This document shows, in pieces, positions 52,626 through 64,000 of a stretch of DNA of 64,000 nt. Each line of letters begins with the position of its first letter. The stretch's first letter is position 1. The position numbers were made by a program, and so were the translations under genes. Origin of the DNA: Brachypterus glaber (Eukaryota > Arthropoda > Insecta > Coleoptera > Kateretidae); assembly GCA_958510825.1 (NCBI GenBank), contig OY294051.1, positions 3,534,001 to 3,598,000 of the forward strand. The letters run 5' to 3'. The notes under the pieces were generated by a model. That model ran no database searches and was not told the origin of the DNA. It was given only the letters and a program-made list of their open reading frames with translations.

Positions 52626-53098
52626 CGCAGCGTGTTCTTCGTAAAAGACGGATGTGTCCGCTTTGGCGGATTTACTCCTGCATCAGCCTGCTATTATAGA
52701 TATGCACAGGACTCGATTTATTTTATTTTCTTGTTTCGTGAAAATATTACCTTAATAGTAAAGTTTTAAGTGAATCGCGAATATTTATGTTCTTTTTTTT
52801 ATTTTGTGATGTTAAATTTTAACGTGGAACTGATGAACATGTAAAGTCAATTTTTTTATAAATTTGGATGCGCAGAAGGTCAATACGCAATCCTTGTACA
52901 TCTAGATCATTGGTTGGAACACTAAATTTTTGACGGAAATACATTATTTGATAAAAAACACGTGTATATAAACTTTTTTTTATTTCCGAATAGCGTGGTT
53001 GGATTGCCATGGCAGCCAAGACTAAAAAAGGAAAAGATAAATAAACATTTTTGTTCTGCCAGGGTAATTTTCAACGATGTGGTTTTTTTTAACTTTAG

Positions 53099-53206
53099 AA
53101 TAAAGTAAATCCGCAGAATATTCTGGAGCATATTTGGACGATGAAAGGTGTCACTCGTGTTATCTGGCTTGTGTGCGGTAAAACAAGGAAAATTGTGTCA
53201 GTTTAA
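53099..53206 (+). CDS. Possible small terminal exon, unrecognised
   Basis: After a good acceptor (T-rich tract, 'aactttag' to 53098) an open frame encodes NKVNPQNILEHIWTMKGVTR and VIWLVCGKTRKIVSV, ending in TAA. An ATG in good context at 53009 ('gccatggcagcc', MAAKTKKGKDK then stop) lies upstream but is not in a joinable frame without an unseen donor. The preceding 52625-53000 region could be a promoter or leader. No family is recognised. Confidence 0.2.
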   Translation, partial: NKVNPQNILEHIWTMKGVTRVIWLVCGKTRKIVSV

Positions 53207-54236
53207 CTGTCGCCTCTGCTGTTAGTAAATGCTATACCATGCATTTTCGAACATCATGTATAAGTGTGGATATATTTTATAATGTAGTTGACTTATTTTT
53301 GATAAGCATAGTGGCCTTTTAAAGGTGACAGATAGTTATGCTACATTAATATAATTGGTATAAAATGTATTTTTGTTTTAATTGATGATAATATTTTGAA
53401 ATTGTTTTTCTAAATGATGACGCGTAAGTTGGTCAGGGTTGGCTTAAGACAACTATATGGTATTTTAAATGGAGCGCATTTCAGACTGAGAAAAAAAATA
53501 GTTAAGATCATTTTATCTGGGATTAAATAAAAACAATAAAAAAATAAAAGATATAGTTATAATACCCTTCGAACCCTTTATCCCCACCCAGCCGAGATAA
53601 GGAGCCTACGTTCCAAATTTGAAGTATTTAGATCAAAACGTTCTCGAAAAATTACCTAATATTTTCATTTTAGAAAAATTTTTAAATCCCACGCAATTTT
53701 TAAGGATGTTTCGTACCGTTTTTGTTTTAGAAAATCTTATGAATCCCACATATTTTTTAAGGAGATTTCCTACCGTTTTCATTTTAGGAAATCTCGTTTT
53801 GAATTTTTCAATTCTTTAGAGGTGTTATGATGCGTATATTTTATATTGTGTTGAAAATAATATTGCTTTAATCATAGCCTAAATACATTATGGCTTCACG
53901 AGATTTGCTTCGGCAGAATCCGGTTGTCCTAGTTTAGATCGGACCCTTTTCGGTATAACTTAAAAGTTGACTCATAGATTTAATTGTATAAACAAATATT
54001 ATTTATTGTTAAAATGATCAGATGTCATGAATATTAATTTTCATGCAAATATATGACATTTGTGGTCGAAAAAGCCTTTGGCAGATTTGCCCTAAAAAAC
54101 AATCAAACATTGCAAGTTAAATAAAAGCTTGTAATAATAATTAAATTTTGGACACTTATAAATATTGTTAGTATGAACACTGATAGAAATTTTGACCAAT
54201 AATAATGAACTTAGAAAAATATTGTGTAAAATTATT
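53207..54236. other. AT-rich intergenic DNA
   Basis: 53655-53795 is a two-copy ~66-bp tandem duplication ('tttttaaatcccacgcaatt' / 'tatgaatcccacatatttt'). Nothing else is recognised. Confidence 0.4.
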
Positions 54237-54238
54237 TT

Positions 54239-54463
54239 ATCCAATACATACAGATAATGAGACAATTACCAGCTTTATTTTAAATAGATAAACTCAATAA
54301 TAACCCCCGCGTGGCTTTTACTTTATTGAGTGGATAATTATTTATTTTACCCACTCAACTGTCACTTGTCAAATTATTTTCTTGTAAATGTCATTAAAAT
54401 TTTGTCAGGTTAATTTTCTCATGGGCAATATCTTACTTTACCCACTAGCACCATAAATAACTC
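54239..54463. mobile_element. Family A MITE, copy 3 (internally deleted)
   Basis: It has both outer parts of 22423-22755 but lacks the centre ('cattaaaattttgtcaggtt' marks the junction). It directly abuts the 3' tail of the retrotransposon. Confidence 0.7.
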
Positions 54464-57400
54464 AATTCAATTCAATTCAATTTATTTAATAACTTGCCTT
54501 TACAAAATTTTGATATAATATAATCTGCCTAAATTTGCATTTGTGTGCAGATCATTTACTAAATAATCTATTTTAATTAAGTTAAGTAAACTAAATAAGA
54601 TATACATAAGATACACTAACAAAAAACACAAAAATGAGGATGCGGCGCAAGCGAAAGAGATGAAAAGCAAAAACGACAAGGATATTAGAGAGTGGATTAG
54701 TCGATGTAAAGTTATTATTCTGTACTACAACATGGAGTGAATGAGTGAATTATTATTTATTACAAACGTTTTAAGTTCTCGTTTAAACCTATTTTTATTT
54801 AAACACCTAATTTCATTTGGAATTAGGTTATAAAATTTTGGTCCGTAAAAAAGAATTGACCTTTGAGTGTGAGCTTTAATAAATCGGGGTACAGATATAC
54901 TATCATTACTAATCGATCTTGTTTTTTGATTATGAACTACTACTGGCAAGTTTTCTCTGTTATTATGAGTCCACAGTATAATTTGATATACATAAAGTTG
55001 TCTAATTGTAAATATATTATTTTCTTTATATAAAATATTAGTGGAAAACCTTCTTGATTTATTAAGAATAATTTTTAATAGCGTATTTTGGGTAACTGCC
55101 AAGCCATGAAGGGTATTATCCAGTAATCCACCCCAGATACAAATGCAATATCTAAGCAACGATTCGACCAAAGCTCTGTACACAATAAGTATAAGTTTAT
55201 TAGAAAGTATATCTCGAAGCTGATAAAACTTGTAAATGAGCCTCCTCAGTCTAGTGTTTAAATAATTAATATGTTCATTCCATTTCAAGTGTTGATCCAC
55301 AATGACTCCAAGGTATTTAATATAAGTTGTACGTTTAACATCGGAGCAGTTACATTGATCTCTGTTACAATTAAATGTATGAATTTTTAAAAAGTCACAT
55401 ACAGGTTGATCAGTGGAAGTCGCAGAAAAAGTTAAGAATTTAGTTTTGTCAACATTAAGACTGAGGAGGCTTGTATCTAGCCAGAGTTTTATCAGCGTAA
55501 GTCCGTGTTCTGCTTTTTTGTAGACAATATCCCATGAATCTCCTAGAAATACCAAGGCTGTATCATCTGCGTAGGAAAAGATTTCACCGGGAAAGTTAAT
55601 TATATTATAAATGCTATTTATATAAATTAAAAATAGAATTGGGCCCATAACTGTTCCCTGAGGCACGCCCCTGATAACAAAAAGTGGATCGCTTAAAGAA
55701 CCGTTTATTTTGACACGTTGGACCCTTTCAACTAAATAACTTTTAAAAATTGATAAAGCTAAACCTCTTATGCCAATTTTTTGTAGTCTTCTCAAAAGTA
55801 TTTTGTGGTCCACCGTGTCAAAAGCCTTAGCTAGATCTAAGAAAACAGATAAGCATTTTTTTTTAGTATTTAAGTTATTGATAATAACTTTGTAAAAATC
55901 TAAAACAGCATTTTCCGTGCTAATTCCCTTCCTAAAGCCAAATTGTTTCTTACTGAGTAGGTTGTTATTTTCTAGAAAATCCATGAGACGACTTTTTAAG
56001 CATTGTTCAAAAATTTTAGCTAATATACTTATTACAGAGATTGGACGATAGTTGGTTGCTAGATTTTTTGTACCAGATTTAAACACTGGAGTAATTACAG
56101 ATTCCTTCATTGCCTTGGGAATCACACCTTTCTCTAAAATAAGATTAAAAATGTATATCATAGGTGGTATTATGTATTTCTGAATAGTTATAATAGTATT
56201 AGCTGATATCCCATCAGGACCAGGAGCCGATTTATTGTTTAAATTTGAGATATGTTTAATCAAATCATTTTCCGAGATAGGTCTAAGAAATAGTGAATTT
56301 AAACTGGAATGTTCATTTTCTGTTTGCACATTAACGCTGTCAATGTTCTTTACCATATTCTCACCAACATTAGCAAAAAAACTATTAAAATGGTTAGCTT
56401 TATTCTTATCCCCAACTATTTTACTACCTCCTGTGTTAGTTATGTCATAATTTTCAGTTTTTCTTTTCTTATTAGTATTAGAGGCCTCATTAATAACCTT
56501 CCAAGTTTTTTTAATGTTATTTTTTGCACTATTTAATTCGTTCTCATAATATTCACTCTTTGTTATTTTTAGTAGTTTGTTTAATTTGTTTCTATAGGCT
56601 TTGTACTGTTCATTTAGGTTTTCAGTATAAGTTTTAGTTAACTGTTTTTTTAATTGATCTCTATGTCTAATTGCGTTAACAAGTCCGATGGTTACCCATG
56701 GTTTTATTTTTGTGTTTTTATTGTTTGAAATTTTAACAGTTTTTTTACAAATGTTGATATAATTTAGTATCTTACTTAAAAATTCATTGTAACAATTTTC
56801 AACATTTGTGTCTTGGAGTGTACTGAACCAATCCTCGTTTTTTAACTTATCTTTTAAAGCTACATAATCAATTTTATTAAATTCCTTAATTTTATTATTG
56901 CAATTATTTACTAAATTATTTTTTGATGTTAAGTCACCTATTCTTAAAAATATAAAATCGTGATCAGTTAGACCCGTTTGGAATAAATAGGAAGAAATAA
57001 TAGTTTTTTTGCGTATATTACTGTTTTTTAATCCTAATAAGAAATGATCTATTAGAGATCTTTGATTTCTTGTTGGCACAGTTACATAAGAAAACATTTG
57101 ATGTTGATAAAATATGTCTAAATAATCATTGACGTCGCTATTGTTTCTATCTAGCAAATTGATGTTTATATCACCTGAAAAGATTTCAATGTCACTTTTT
57201 TCTATTTTCTGGTAAAAATTATCTAAATCCGCGTTGAAAATTGTAACATTAGAACCATGAGGTCTATAGCAGGTTGTTATTCCATAAGTATAATTATTTA
57301 TTTCAAAAACACATCTCAGAAAATTCATTTGTCTTGTTTTTACTATTTCGACATTAGCATTAATTGATTCTCGTATATAAACAATACATCCGTCGTTTTG

Positions 57401-57700
57401 ATTGAACCTAGAGTTACTATAAAAAATATTAAAATTAAGAATATTAAAATTACTTACATCATTCACTCCCCATGTCTCCGATAAAATTATTACATCAATA
57501 TTTTTGATTGGTATAATATTTAGGTACGCTATTAATTGATCAAAATTATGATTTATTGATCTAATGTTAATATGTAAAACATTTAATAATCTATCACTAA
57601 CTACCACCTTTACAGCATCCGCTATATCCTCCACAATTTTTGTCTTTCCAACTCCATCCTCCTGCACTACACTAGCATTCATAGATTAATTTTTTTTTTT
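54464..57700 (-). mobile_element. CR1/Jockey-type non-LTR retrotransposon, near-complete
   Basis: It contains one long ORF (next entry), a 3' UTR, and a 3' terminus made of four ATTGA pentamers (54464-54486 in minus orientation). Short tandem repeats in place of poly(A) are typical of the CR1/L2 group. No ORF1 is visible upstream, so the 5' end may be missing or lie within 57700-58300. Confidence 0.8.
54725..57682 (-). CDS. Endonuclease-reverse transcriptase, intact 985-residue ORF
   Basis: This protein nicks target DNA and copies element RNA by target-primed reverse transcription. The N-terminal APE-type endonuclease (residues about 33-250) shows NIRSI (39-43), SETW (68-71), SGDIN (169-173), IDHFLLG and TDHD (239-242). 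The RT follows: KSAPGPDGI, TPVFKSG, NYRPISV, KQFGFRKG, FLDLAKAFDTVDH, RGVPQGTVMGPILFLIYIN, catalytic YADD (704-707) and YLGVIVDQHLKWNEH. The C-terminus has ALVESLLRYCICIWGG. No stop or frameshift interrupts it, so this copy, or a very recent parent, was probably active. ORF1 is not found. Confidence 0.92.
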   Translation of the reverse strand: MNASVVQEDGVGKTKIVEDIADAVKVVVSDRLLNVLHINIRSINHNFDQLIAYLNIIPIKNIDVIILSETWGVNDVSNFNILNFNIFYSNSRFNQNDGCIVYIRESINANVEIVKTRQMNFLRCVFEINNYTYGITTCYRPHGSNVTIFNADLDNFYQKIEKSDIEIFSGDININLLDRNNSDVNDYLDIFYQHQMFSYVTVPTRNQRSLIDHFLLGLKNSNIRKKTIISSYLFQTGLTDHDFIFLRIGDLTSKNNLVNNCNNKIKEFNKIDYVALKDKLKNEDWFSTLQDTNVENCYNEFLSKILNYINICKKTVKISNNKNTKIKPWVTIGLVNAIRHRDQLKKQLTKTYTENLNEQYKAYRNKLNKLLKITKSEYYENELNSAKNNIKKTWKVINEASNTNKKRKTENYDITNTGGSKIVGDKNKANHFNSFFANVGENMVKNIDSVNVQTENEHSSLNSLFLRPISENDLIKHISNLNNKSAPGPDGISANTIITIQKYIIPPMIYIFNLILEKGVIPKAMKESVITPVFKSGTKNLATNYRPISVISILAKIFEQCLKSRLMDFLENNNLLSKKQFGFRKGISTENAVLDFYKVIINNLNTKKKCLSVFLDLAKAFDTVDHKILLRRLQKIGIRGLALSIFKSYLVERVQRVKINGSLSDPLFVIRGVPQGTVMGPILFLIYINSIYNIINFPGEIFSYADDTALVFLGDSWDIVYKKAEHGLTLIKLWLDTSLLSLNVDKTKFLTFSATSTDQPVCDFLKIHTFNCNRDQCNCSDVKRTTYIKYLGVIVDQHLKWNEHINYLNTRLRRLIYKFYQLRDILSNKLILIVYRALVESLLRYCICIWGGLLDNTLHGLAVTQNTLLKIILNKSRRFSTNILYKENNIFTIRQLYVYQIILWTHNNRENLPVVVHNQKTRSISNDSISVPRFIKAHTQRSILFYGPKFYNLIPNEIRCLNKNRFKRELKTFVINNNSLIHSML

Positions 57701-59537
57701 TTTTAGGTAAAAACTATAAAGGACTTTTACGTACCGGTTTTAATTTTTACACTGAGTGGACAATGATTTGGGCTTTGAAAATTATTGTGAACAGTTTTAA
57801 TCTCAAACATACAATGATTTAGTTAGTAGGGTTTAACGGCAAGCTACTATATAATGGAAATTATAATTTAAAGGCTTTGCATGGAAGTAGAACTTAGAAG
57901 TAAGAATTGATCTTTCATGTTCTTGAAGAGTTTTATCACATTTAATTAATATATTATACTTAAGTTAAAAAAGCTATTGTTTCAATCTGTTTCCAAAGCG
58001 CCGTCTCACTAGAACTCACAGCTTCCTAATAAAGTGGTAAATGGTAGTTAAGTATACTCTCCGCTTAGATATATGCGATAGAAGATTAGATGGCTAACCT
58101 GACTGAGTAAATCATAATCACCGCTCGGCTGATAATTTAACATAACGTGTTCCCTGATAAAAAACCACTTCACAATAAAGGAAATTTCCTGTCGTTTCCA
58201 TTCTAGAAAACCTCCCTTTGAATACCACATTTTTTTATAAAGAAATTTCCTAGACGGTAGTTAGTATAGTTTTTATTTTACGAAATTTCCTTTGTTTTAT
58301 TTATCGAAAAAAAACATTTTTTTTTTGAATAATTTTTTTTTTCAAAAAATGTCATGCCGATTTTTACCTTAAACAATCCCATTCGAGAACCTAGGATAAG
58401 GAACCTTTGGGGAAAGTAATTAAATTCGTTTTATCCGGAAATTTATTATAAGTTGGGCGCTTCCTGCTGATACAGTATCGGCAGGAAATTTTTATCTTGT
58501 TTGAAATGAGTTATTTCTTTGTCATAAAAAAATTGATTGTTTAGAAAATATTCAGTTTAGTTTCTCATATCATAACAAATAAATAGAAGAAAGTCACGTT
58601 TTATGCTTTTTATACGTAAGAAATATGACCATTAAATATTAATATTATGTTTTTTTTTTATTCTGTAACAAAATATTTAATTTTTTTTTACTACGTAGTA
58701 AGTGTTGATGGTCCCAAATGGACCACCTCCTTTTAGGGTCATAGTAGGCTAAATGGTAGCACGATTTTCACTTTTAGTGATTGTTCAGGATATTAAAAGT
58801 AGATGTAGTACTGTGTTAGACCACGTATTGCGCATGCTGCTTTATGGCATGCGAAAATCAAGCAAGTGGTTCCATAAGGGACCCTCAAACCATATCGAGG
58901 GCATCATAACATAGGGGCGTATCCTATATATGGTCAACACTGAAGCCCTCGATATGTAATGTAGGTTTATGTATTTTATGCTTCCAACCCTTTCCTAAGT
59001 AAATAACATAACATAGTGCTCTCTATAGAGGTCACCTTTTACAAAAAAAAAATTGTTGTTTTTTTTAATCGAAAAGTATCGAAATTCATTCGTTTAATGT
59101 GTTTTGAGCTAAAGCTGACAAAAAACTACAGTTTCAAAAAAAAAATAGTTTTGCGCCTTAAAGGGTTAAACTTAAATTGTTACCTTTTATATGGAATTGT
59201 ACAAAGTAACTAGAAAGTTAAAATGTGTACTCCATATCCCTCCACGACAGGGCCGTAGCGAAGGAGATTTGGTGGGGGGGGGGAGGAGGTCAAATATTAC
59301 AACTTTTTTTAGCCTAAAAACACAACTTTTTTTCTCGACAAAAAAAAGTTCATGACTAAAAAAAACACCCTTTCTCAAAACTCAAAAAAAAAGGTCCCGC
59401 CCTTCATGAAATATGCAAGTTTTATATTTTGAATCCACGAGTGTTCTCGACTGATTTTTTGCCTCGACCCCGTCTCAGCAAAAAACTTCAGTCTTGAACA
59501 CTAAAGACTTAGTTCGCATACTAGGTGCATAATATAC
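57701..59537. other. Intergenic DNA, no gene recognised
   Basis: 58150-58300 has irregular 'ggaaatttcct' repeats. An inverted pair, CATATCGAGGGC and GCCCTCGATATG, lies at 58892-58957. 59270-59370 is a T/A-rich repeat resembling 22370-22400. Confidence 0.4.
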
Positions 59538-59539
59538 TA

Positions 59540-61052
59540 CACTTCTGCTCAAAAATATCGGCCCACCTAAAAAAATACACATTTTCAAATGCTAATAACT
59601 CCAAAACTATTCAATAGATTTATTTGACCTTTTTTGTATTTTAAAGCTTGAACTTTTAGCTCTTAATTACTGGAATAAAAATTATCAAAAATCTTTTTTT
59701 AAACCGGCAGCAATGAAAATTACACAGCTATGTTTTTTTACTGCTTCTTTCGATATGCGCACGGTTTGCCACTGCATATTTTTTTACAATTTAATTAATT
59801 GATTTTATAGGCCAATTAAATGGGAGTAATTTCTTTTTTAACTTTTTAATTTTCCTTTTCTCGTTTAGGAGATATACGGTTTTTTCTGAAAATAAACATT
59901 TTTGCAAATAACAAAAAAACTACACAGTGGATTTAATTGATTTATTTTTTAATTTGAAGCTTAAGTCCTTAACTTTTATTTATTTAAAATTTAAGTTTCT
60001 GGTGCAAACATGTTTAAACTGGGTTTACATTGCTTAAATAGTCATGTTTTTTTTACCCAATCTTTTTTGATGCAATTTAACCACAAACTCAAATGTTTCC
60101 ATAAGTTTTAAAACTTATTCTAAAAGCCACACTTATTGTGACTGATTCCTTCTTTTATTTTTTATCATAAGTCTTCTCATTTAGGAGAAATTAAAGTTTT
60201 TCGGAAAAAGTGACTTGTAGCAGAGCTACAGCTTGGGCAGCTACTTCCGGACTTGTTTCCATTTAAATAATACAATTAAATAAAATTTTAACGAGTTAAA
60301 AAAGTATTGTCACATAAGTGACAAGTCTTGTCAATCATAAAAAAGTTAGTTACAGGGGTGGCACTAGCCCACCACTTAAAAAGTCCTTATTTACCAAAAA
60401 AACATAATTTCTCCTAAATGAGAAGACTTATGATAAAAAATAAAAGACGGAATCAGTCACAATAAGTGTGGCTATTAGAATAAGTTTTAAAACTTATGGA
60501 AAGATTTGAGTTTGTGTTTAAATTGCAACAAAAAAGATCGAGTAAAAAAAACTATTTAAGCAATGTAAACTCAGTTTAAACATGTTTCCAACAGAAACCT
60601 AAATTAAATAAATAAAAGTTTACGATTTAAGCTTCAAATTAAAAAAAAAATCAATTAAATCCATTGCGTAGTTTTTTTGTTACTTGCAAAAATGTAAATT
60701 TTTAGAAAAAACCTTATATCTCCTAAACGAGAAAAGGAAAATTAAAAAATTTAAAAAGAGATTACTTCCATTTAATTAGGCTATAAAATCAATTAATTAA
60801 ATTGTAAAAAAATATGCAGTGGCGAACCATGCGCATATCGAAAGGTGCAGTAAAAAAACATAGCTGTGCACTTTTCATTGCTGCCGGTATAAAAAAAGAT
60901 GTTTGATAATTTTTATTCCAGTAAGTAAGAGCTAAAAGTTCAAGCTTCAAAATAAAAAAAAAGATCGAATAAATCCATTAAATAGTCTTGGAGATATATG
61001 CATTCAAAAATGTGTATTTTTTTAGGTGGGCCGATATTTTTGAGCAGAAGTG
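59540..61052. mobile_element. 1.5-kb palindromic mariner-like element
   Basis: It is flanked by TA on both sides. The ends CACTTCTGCTCAAAAATATC and the exact inverse extend into arms of about 660 bp (59540-60205 and 60395-61052). The arms are similar throughout, with a loop of about 190 bp. Matching landmarks are 'tgggccgatatttttgagca', 'cgatatgcgcacgg'/'catgcgcatatcg' and 'ctcatttaggagaaatt'/'aatttctcctaaatgag'. There is no transposase frame. The TA target site and terminal sequence suggest Tc1/mariner. Confidence 0.8.
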
Positions 61053-63204
61053 TATTAAATAATCCTTGTTTTGTGATAAACAAAACAAATTTATAAATTT
61101 TAAATTTTATTTATTAAGGCACAAAGATTAGCATGACTATAATAAAAAAATGTTCAATAGATGTTAAAAACATTCAAGTATTTGGATAATAAAAATCTAA
61201 CACAGATACACACCAAATGCGACAGTTTTTTGATGCAAGATTTGCAAGAAGTATTGAAATAAAAATAAAAAAAAATAGAATTTTTGATTGATGAAAAAAT
61301 TATTATTTTAAGCTGCGGATTTTACAGTTATTTTACTTATTATAAAAATAATAAATATTATTTTCCCCAGGGAAAGTTTTGCTTTAGTAAAAGAAAATTG
61401 AAAAAAATTTATCGCTTTTTTTTACGTTTCTCGACGTTTTCTAGATATAGAAAAAACCTGATTTTCGCGAAAAAAAAAAATCCTGTCTATCGGTCTGTGC
61501 GGAAAAATTGTGACCGCGATAACTTAAAAACGCTTTGAGCTAAAGACTTTTTTTATTTGATCACAAATAAATAAATAGAAATAATAAGAAAAATCTAGTA
61601 TGTATCTGTGTCGATTACATCAATATTTTATAGAACACCGTATAAAAAACAATGGCACTTAAAAATTACGCATAAAAATAAATATATATATTTTGATTGC
61701 CTATAAATTTAACAATAATAAAAAGCCTCATAAAAAGCTATAGCAAAAATACACATACATATTAAAATAAAATGCCTTAAAGGAAAAATATACATCTTAT
61801 AACATCACAATTTAATAAAATGCTTCCATAAAATGACTACAGAGCGTAGAATATTATATATTATATAATAGTATAGAGTTTTTTTACATAAATAAAAAAC
61901 TTTTTCTGTGTAGGTGCGAATTTATATTTAATTTTTAATATTTTATTTTTAAGTTCCCTAAAAATTTTGTAGCTTTCTTAAGAAACTTTGAAAATGTCCG
62001 TCCGTCTGATATCACGTTTTTTGTAGAACGATAACTCAAGAACGAATAGTCCGATCGACTCGAAATTTTCAGGAAATATCAAGTTCTGTGAGGGAAAGAT
62101 TTCTACTATTTTTGAAAGTAATCCCCTCTAAAAACAAAATAGTTATGGCGGGTTAAACTTTTAAAAAAATCGAAAAAAGCTGAAAGAAAATTCCGATTAA
62201 CGAAAATGCAATATACCATTTACTGTGAATAATATATAATGGAATGGTTGCACTAAATATCTTCACGGCTTGTTTACAAGCGAAACTACACAGAAAAAAA
62301 ATCTACCCTGTTTAAAACAACTTCAAAAAGTTATTTTTCCCAGTTTTATATAAAAATAAAGCCACTTTATGGTAGTTTAATGTTTAAGTACTCTAAATAC
62401 TAATGACTGGTTCCACGTCAAATACCACAAATGTTGGTCAAACGTTTTCACAAATTTTGTGAAATTGGCATGGATCGAGTCGAATGTTAAGCTTAACAAT
62501 ACTTAAAAAAATCCCAAGAAATATTCAAAAATAGGATTTCTTTTACAGTGTATAACAAAAAAAAGGCACATACATATATTTTTTTATAAATTAATTAAAA
62601 ATTTTACATTATTTTCACGTTAAAATTAGGTAAAAATACTCATAACTAAATATGAAATAATAACAAAAATATGGAAGGGGGCTTTTAAAAAGTTTAGGTA
62701 CCGTAGACTGGGGTAACTTTGGCCGCCGGGGGGTAATTTTAACCAAAACACTTAACGAGTATTATCCAAAATAAAATATATTAAAATTATTTAATATTTT
62801 TGATTTGAGGTTTATTTTTACCTAATTTTGACCTATTTCTTTTCCAATTTCATTGTAAATAGTTTCTTTGGGTTAAATTTGAACACTTATTTTTAATGTT
62901 ATAATACTTACAATTTTAATCTCGCCTCTTTTGAAGTCCTTTTTTTTTTATTATTACAAAATTTGTACAAAATTAACGTTTTTATAGTAGAAAATATAAT
63001 TCTTATTAACAGCTAATGCTGCTTTTGCATTAGGTATATGGACTGTTTTAAAAAACATCCATTAAAAAAACATTTAGTGTTTTTAATTAAAAACTTGGAA
63101 CAATCTTATGTAGGTTTTCGACATATTCTACTATTATTCTGCTGTGTTAAGCGTAAAAACCGCATGAGTTTTTGTACCTAATATAACATTTTTAAATTTT
63201 TCTG
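61053..63204. other. AT-rich intergenic DNA with repeat fragments
   Basis: 61430-61555 resembles the left edge of the window. 61995-62080 has a 'gtccgtctgatatcac...gataactcaag' repeat motif. 62705-62750 has a 'gtagactggggtaactttgg' block common in insect repeats. No gene. Confidence 0.45.
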
Positions 63205-63206
63205 TA

Positions 63207-63442
63207 CCGGGTGTCCCAAATTTTATTTCCCGGCCAATATCTCCGTTATTTTAAAAGATAGAAACTTAATTGAAAAAACATATTAAATGGGATCAAAAGT
63301 ACTTTTAAATCTCGTACCAAAACACACCCCTCATTAACTCACCCCCTTGGAACCACCCCAGACTTTTTTTTTCAAATAGCACCCGCATAGTTTTTTTTAC
63401 CTAGAGAGATATTGGCCGGGAAGTAAAATTGGGGACACCCGG
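63207..63442. mobile_element. 236-bp MITE with TA target site
   Basis: The ends CCGGGTGTCCCAAATTTTAT and its inverse ('aaaattggggacacccgg') are flanked by TA (63205-63206 and 63443-63444). The arms extend about 40 bp ('cggccaatatctc' / 'gagatattggccg'). Confidence 0.82.
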
Positions 63443-64000
63443 TATACTAAAAATATTAAAAAAAACACAAAAATTATAGTCAGTTGACTAAATTGCCCAA
63501 AAAAAAAAACTATTCTCCCGTGTATACATGTACTATAATACATAATGCGTTTTAAAATTTGTTGCTTAAAGGAAAAACGAAACATATTTTTGTAAATTAA
63601 AATCATCCTTATTTTTAATTATGATAATTCAATTCATTCGTTTTTTTTTTATGGTTTTAAATGGAGGCTTACGTTTTTAGGTTTCTACGCATTTGCGGCT
63701 TTTACCCTTATCGCAACAGTATTACTAAGAAAAAAATAAAACTGCCCCCTTAACAAAAACGACGTATTTGACATTCTCTCATCATAACTGTAACTTTAAC
63801 ATTTTAACTTTAAAACTCTTGAAGTATATAAAAATAACAAATTTCAAATTAATAATAAAATACCTGTATTTTGTGAAAAAATTGAAAAAATATCGCCAAA
63901 TATACATTATATATTGCTAAAAAGGACAGATTAAGCTGCTTTTTGAAAATTATCTATTAACCATTTCTGATACTGACTGTATACTATTTTTTCGATAGCC
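63443..64000. other. AT-rich intergenic DNA
   Basis: Nothing is recognised beyond low-complexity T and A runs. Confidence 0.4.

Noticed and set aside
53619..53819. 66-codon frame with two similar halves, resembling a repeat protein
   Set aside because: It arises from a two-copy ~66-bp DNA duplication in intergenic sequence; no further units or coding signals.
56235..56536. Two overlapping plus-strand frames
   Set aside because: They are shadows of the minus-strand retrotransposon ORF.

Overview
The window looks like animal nuclear DNA from an insect with a repeat-rich, AT-rich genome. A beetle is plausible, but nothing here proves the order. The evidence is short exons with consensus GT-AG junctions, conserved animal housekeeping genes, non-LTR retrotransposons, and many small inverted-repeat transposons in introns and intergenic DNA. 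There is no sign of operons, CRISPR arrays or prokaryotic signals.

Gene-bearing part (about 1.6-31.2 kb). Four conserved genes can be assembled exon by exon with matching splice phases. They are the mitochondrial ribosomal protein uS15m (+, 1646-3808), bystin/Enp1, a 40S ribosome assembly factor (-, 4166-6389), an INPP5K-like inositol-polyphosphate 5-phosphatase with a C-terminal SKICH domain (+, 6706-11673), and the proteasome lid subunit Rpn7/PSMD6 (-, 15872-21783). uS15m and bystin are convergent. Bystin and the phosphatase are divergent and share a promoter of about 316 bp with duplicated CRE-like sites. Upstream of Rpn7 lies a possible divergent noncoding exon. A fifth gene (-, 24294-31221) encodes a predicted 1531-residue protein that I do not recognise. 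It is Asn/Lys/Gln-rich, carries three unrelated internal tandem-repeat arrays, and has two parts that look foldable. It is the best candidate here for something undescribed.

Repeat-dominated part (about 31.2-64 kb). I see no conventional conserved gene. The region holds three hAT-like MITEs with perfect 8-bp target duplications and one long non-LTR retrotransposon ORF (985 codons, endonuclease plus reverse transcriptase, catalytic motifs intact). It also holds a 2.1-kb long-inverted-repeat element with a remnant of a transposon-type protein, a 1.5-kb mariner-like palindrome with arms of about 660 bp, several foldback MITEs (some nested three deep), satellites and tandem repeats, and a 200-bp assembly gap (42831-43030).

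The same repeat families occur in the introns of the left half and in the intergenic DNA of the right half. Intron expansion in the phosphatase and Rpn7 genes is therefore largely transposon-driven. The conserved genes are housekeeping functions (mitochondrial translation, ribosome assembly, phosphoinositide turnover, protein degradation) with no evident shared pathway.
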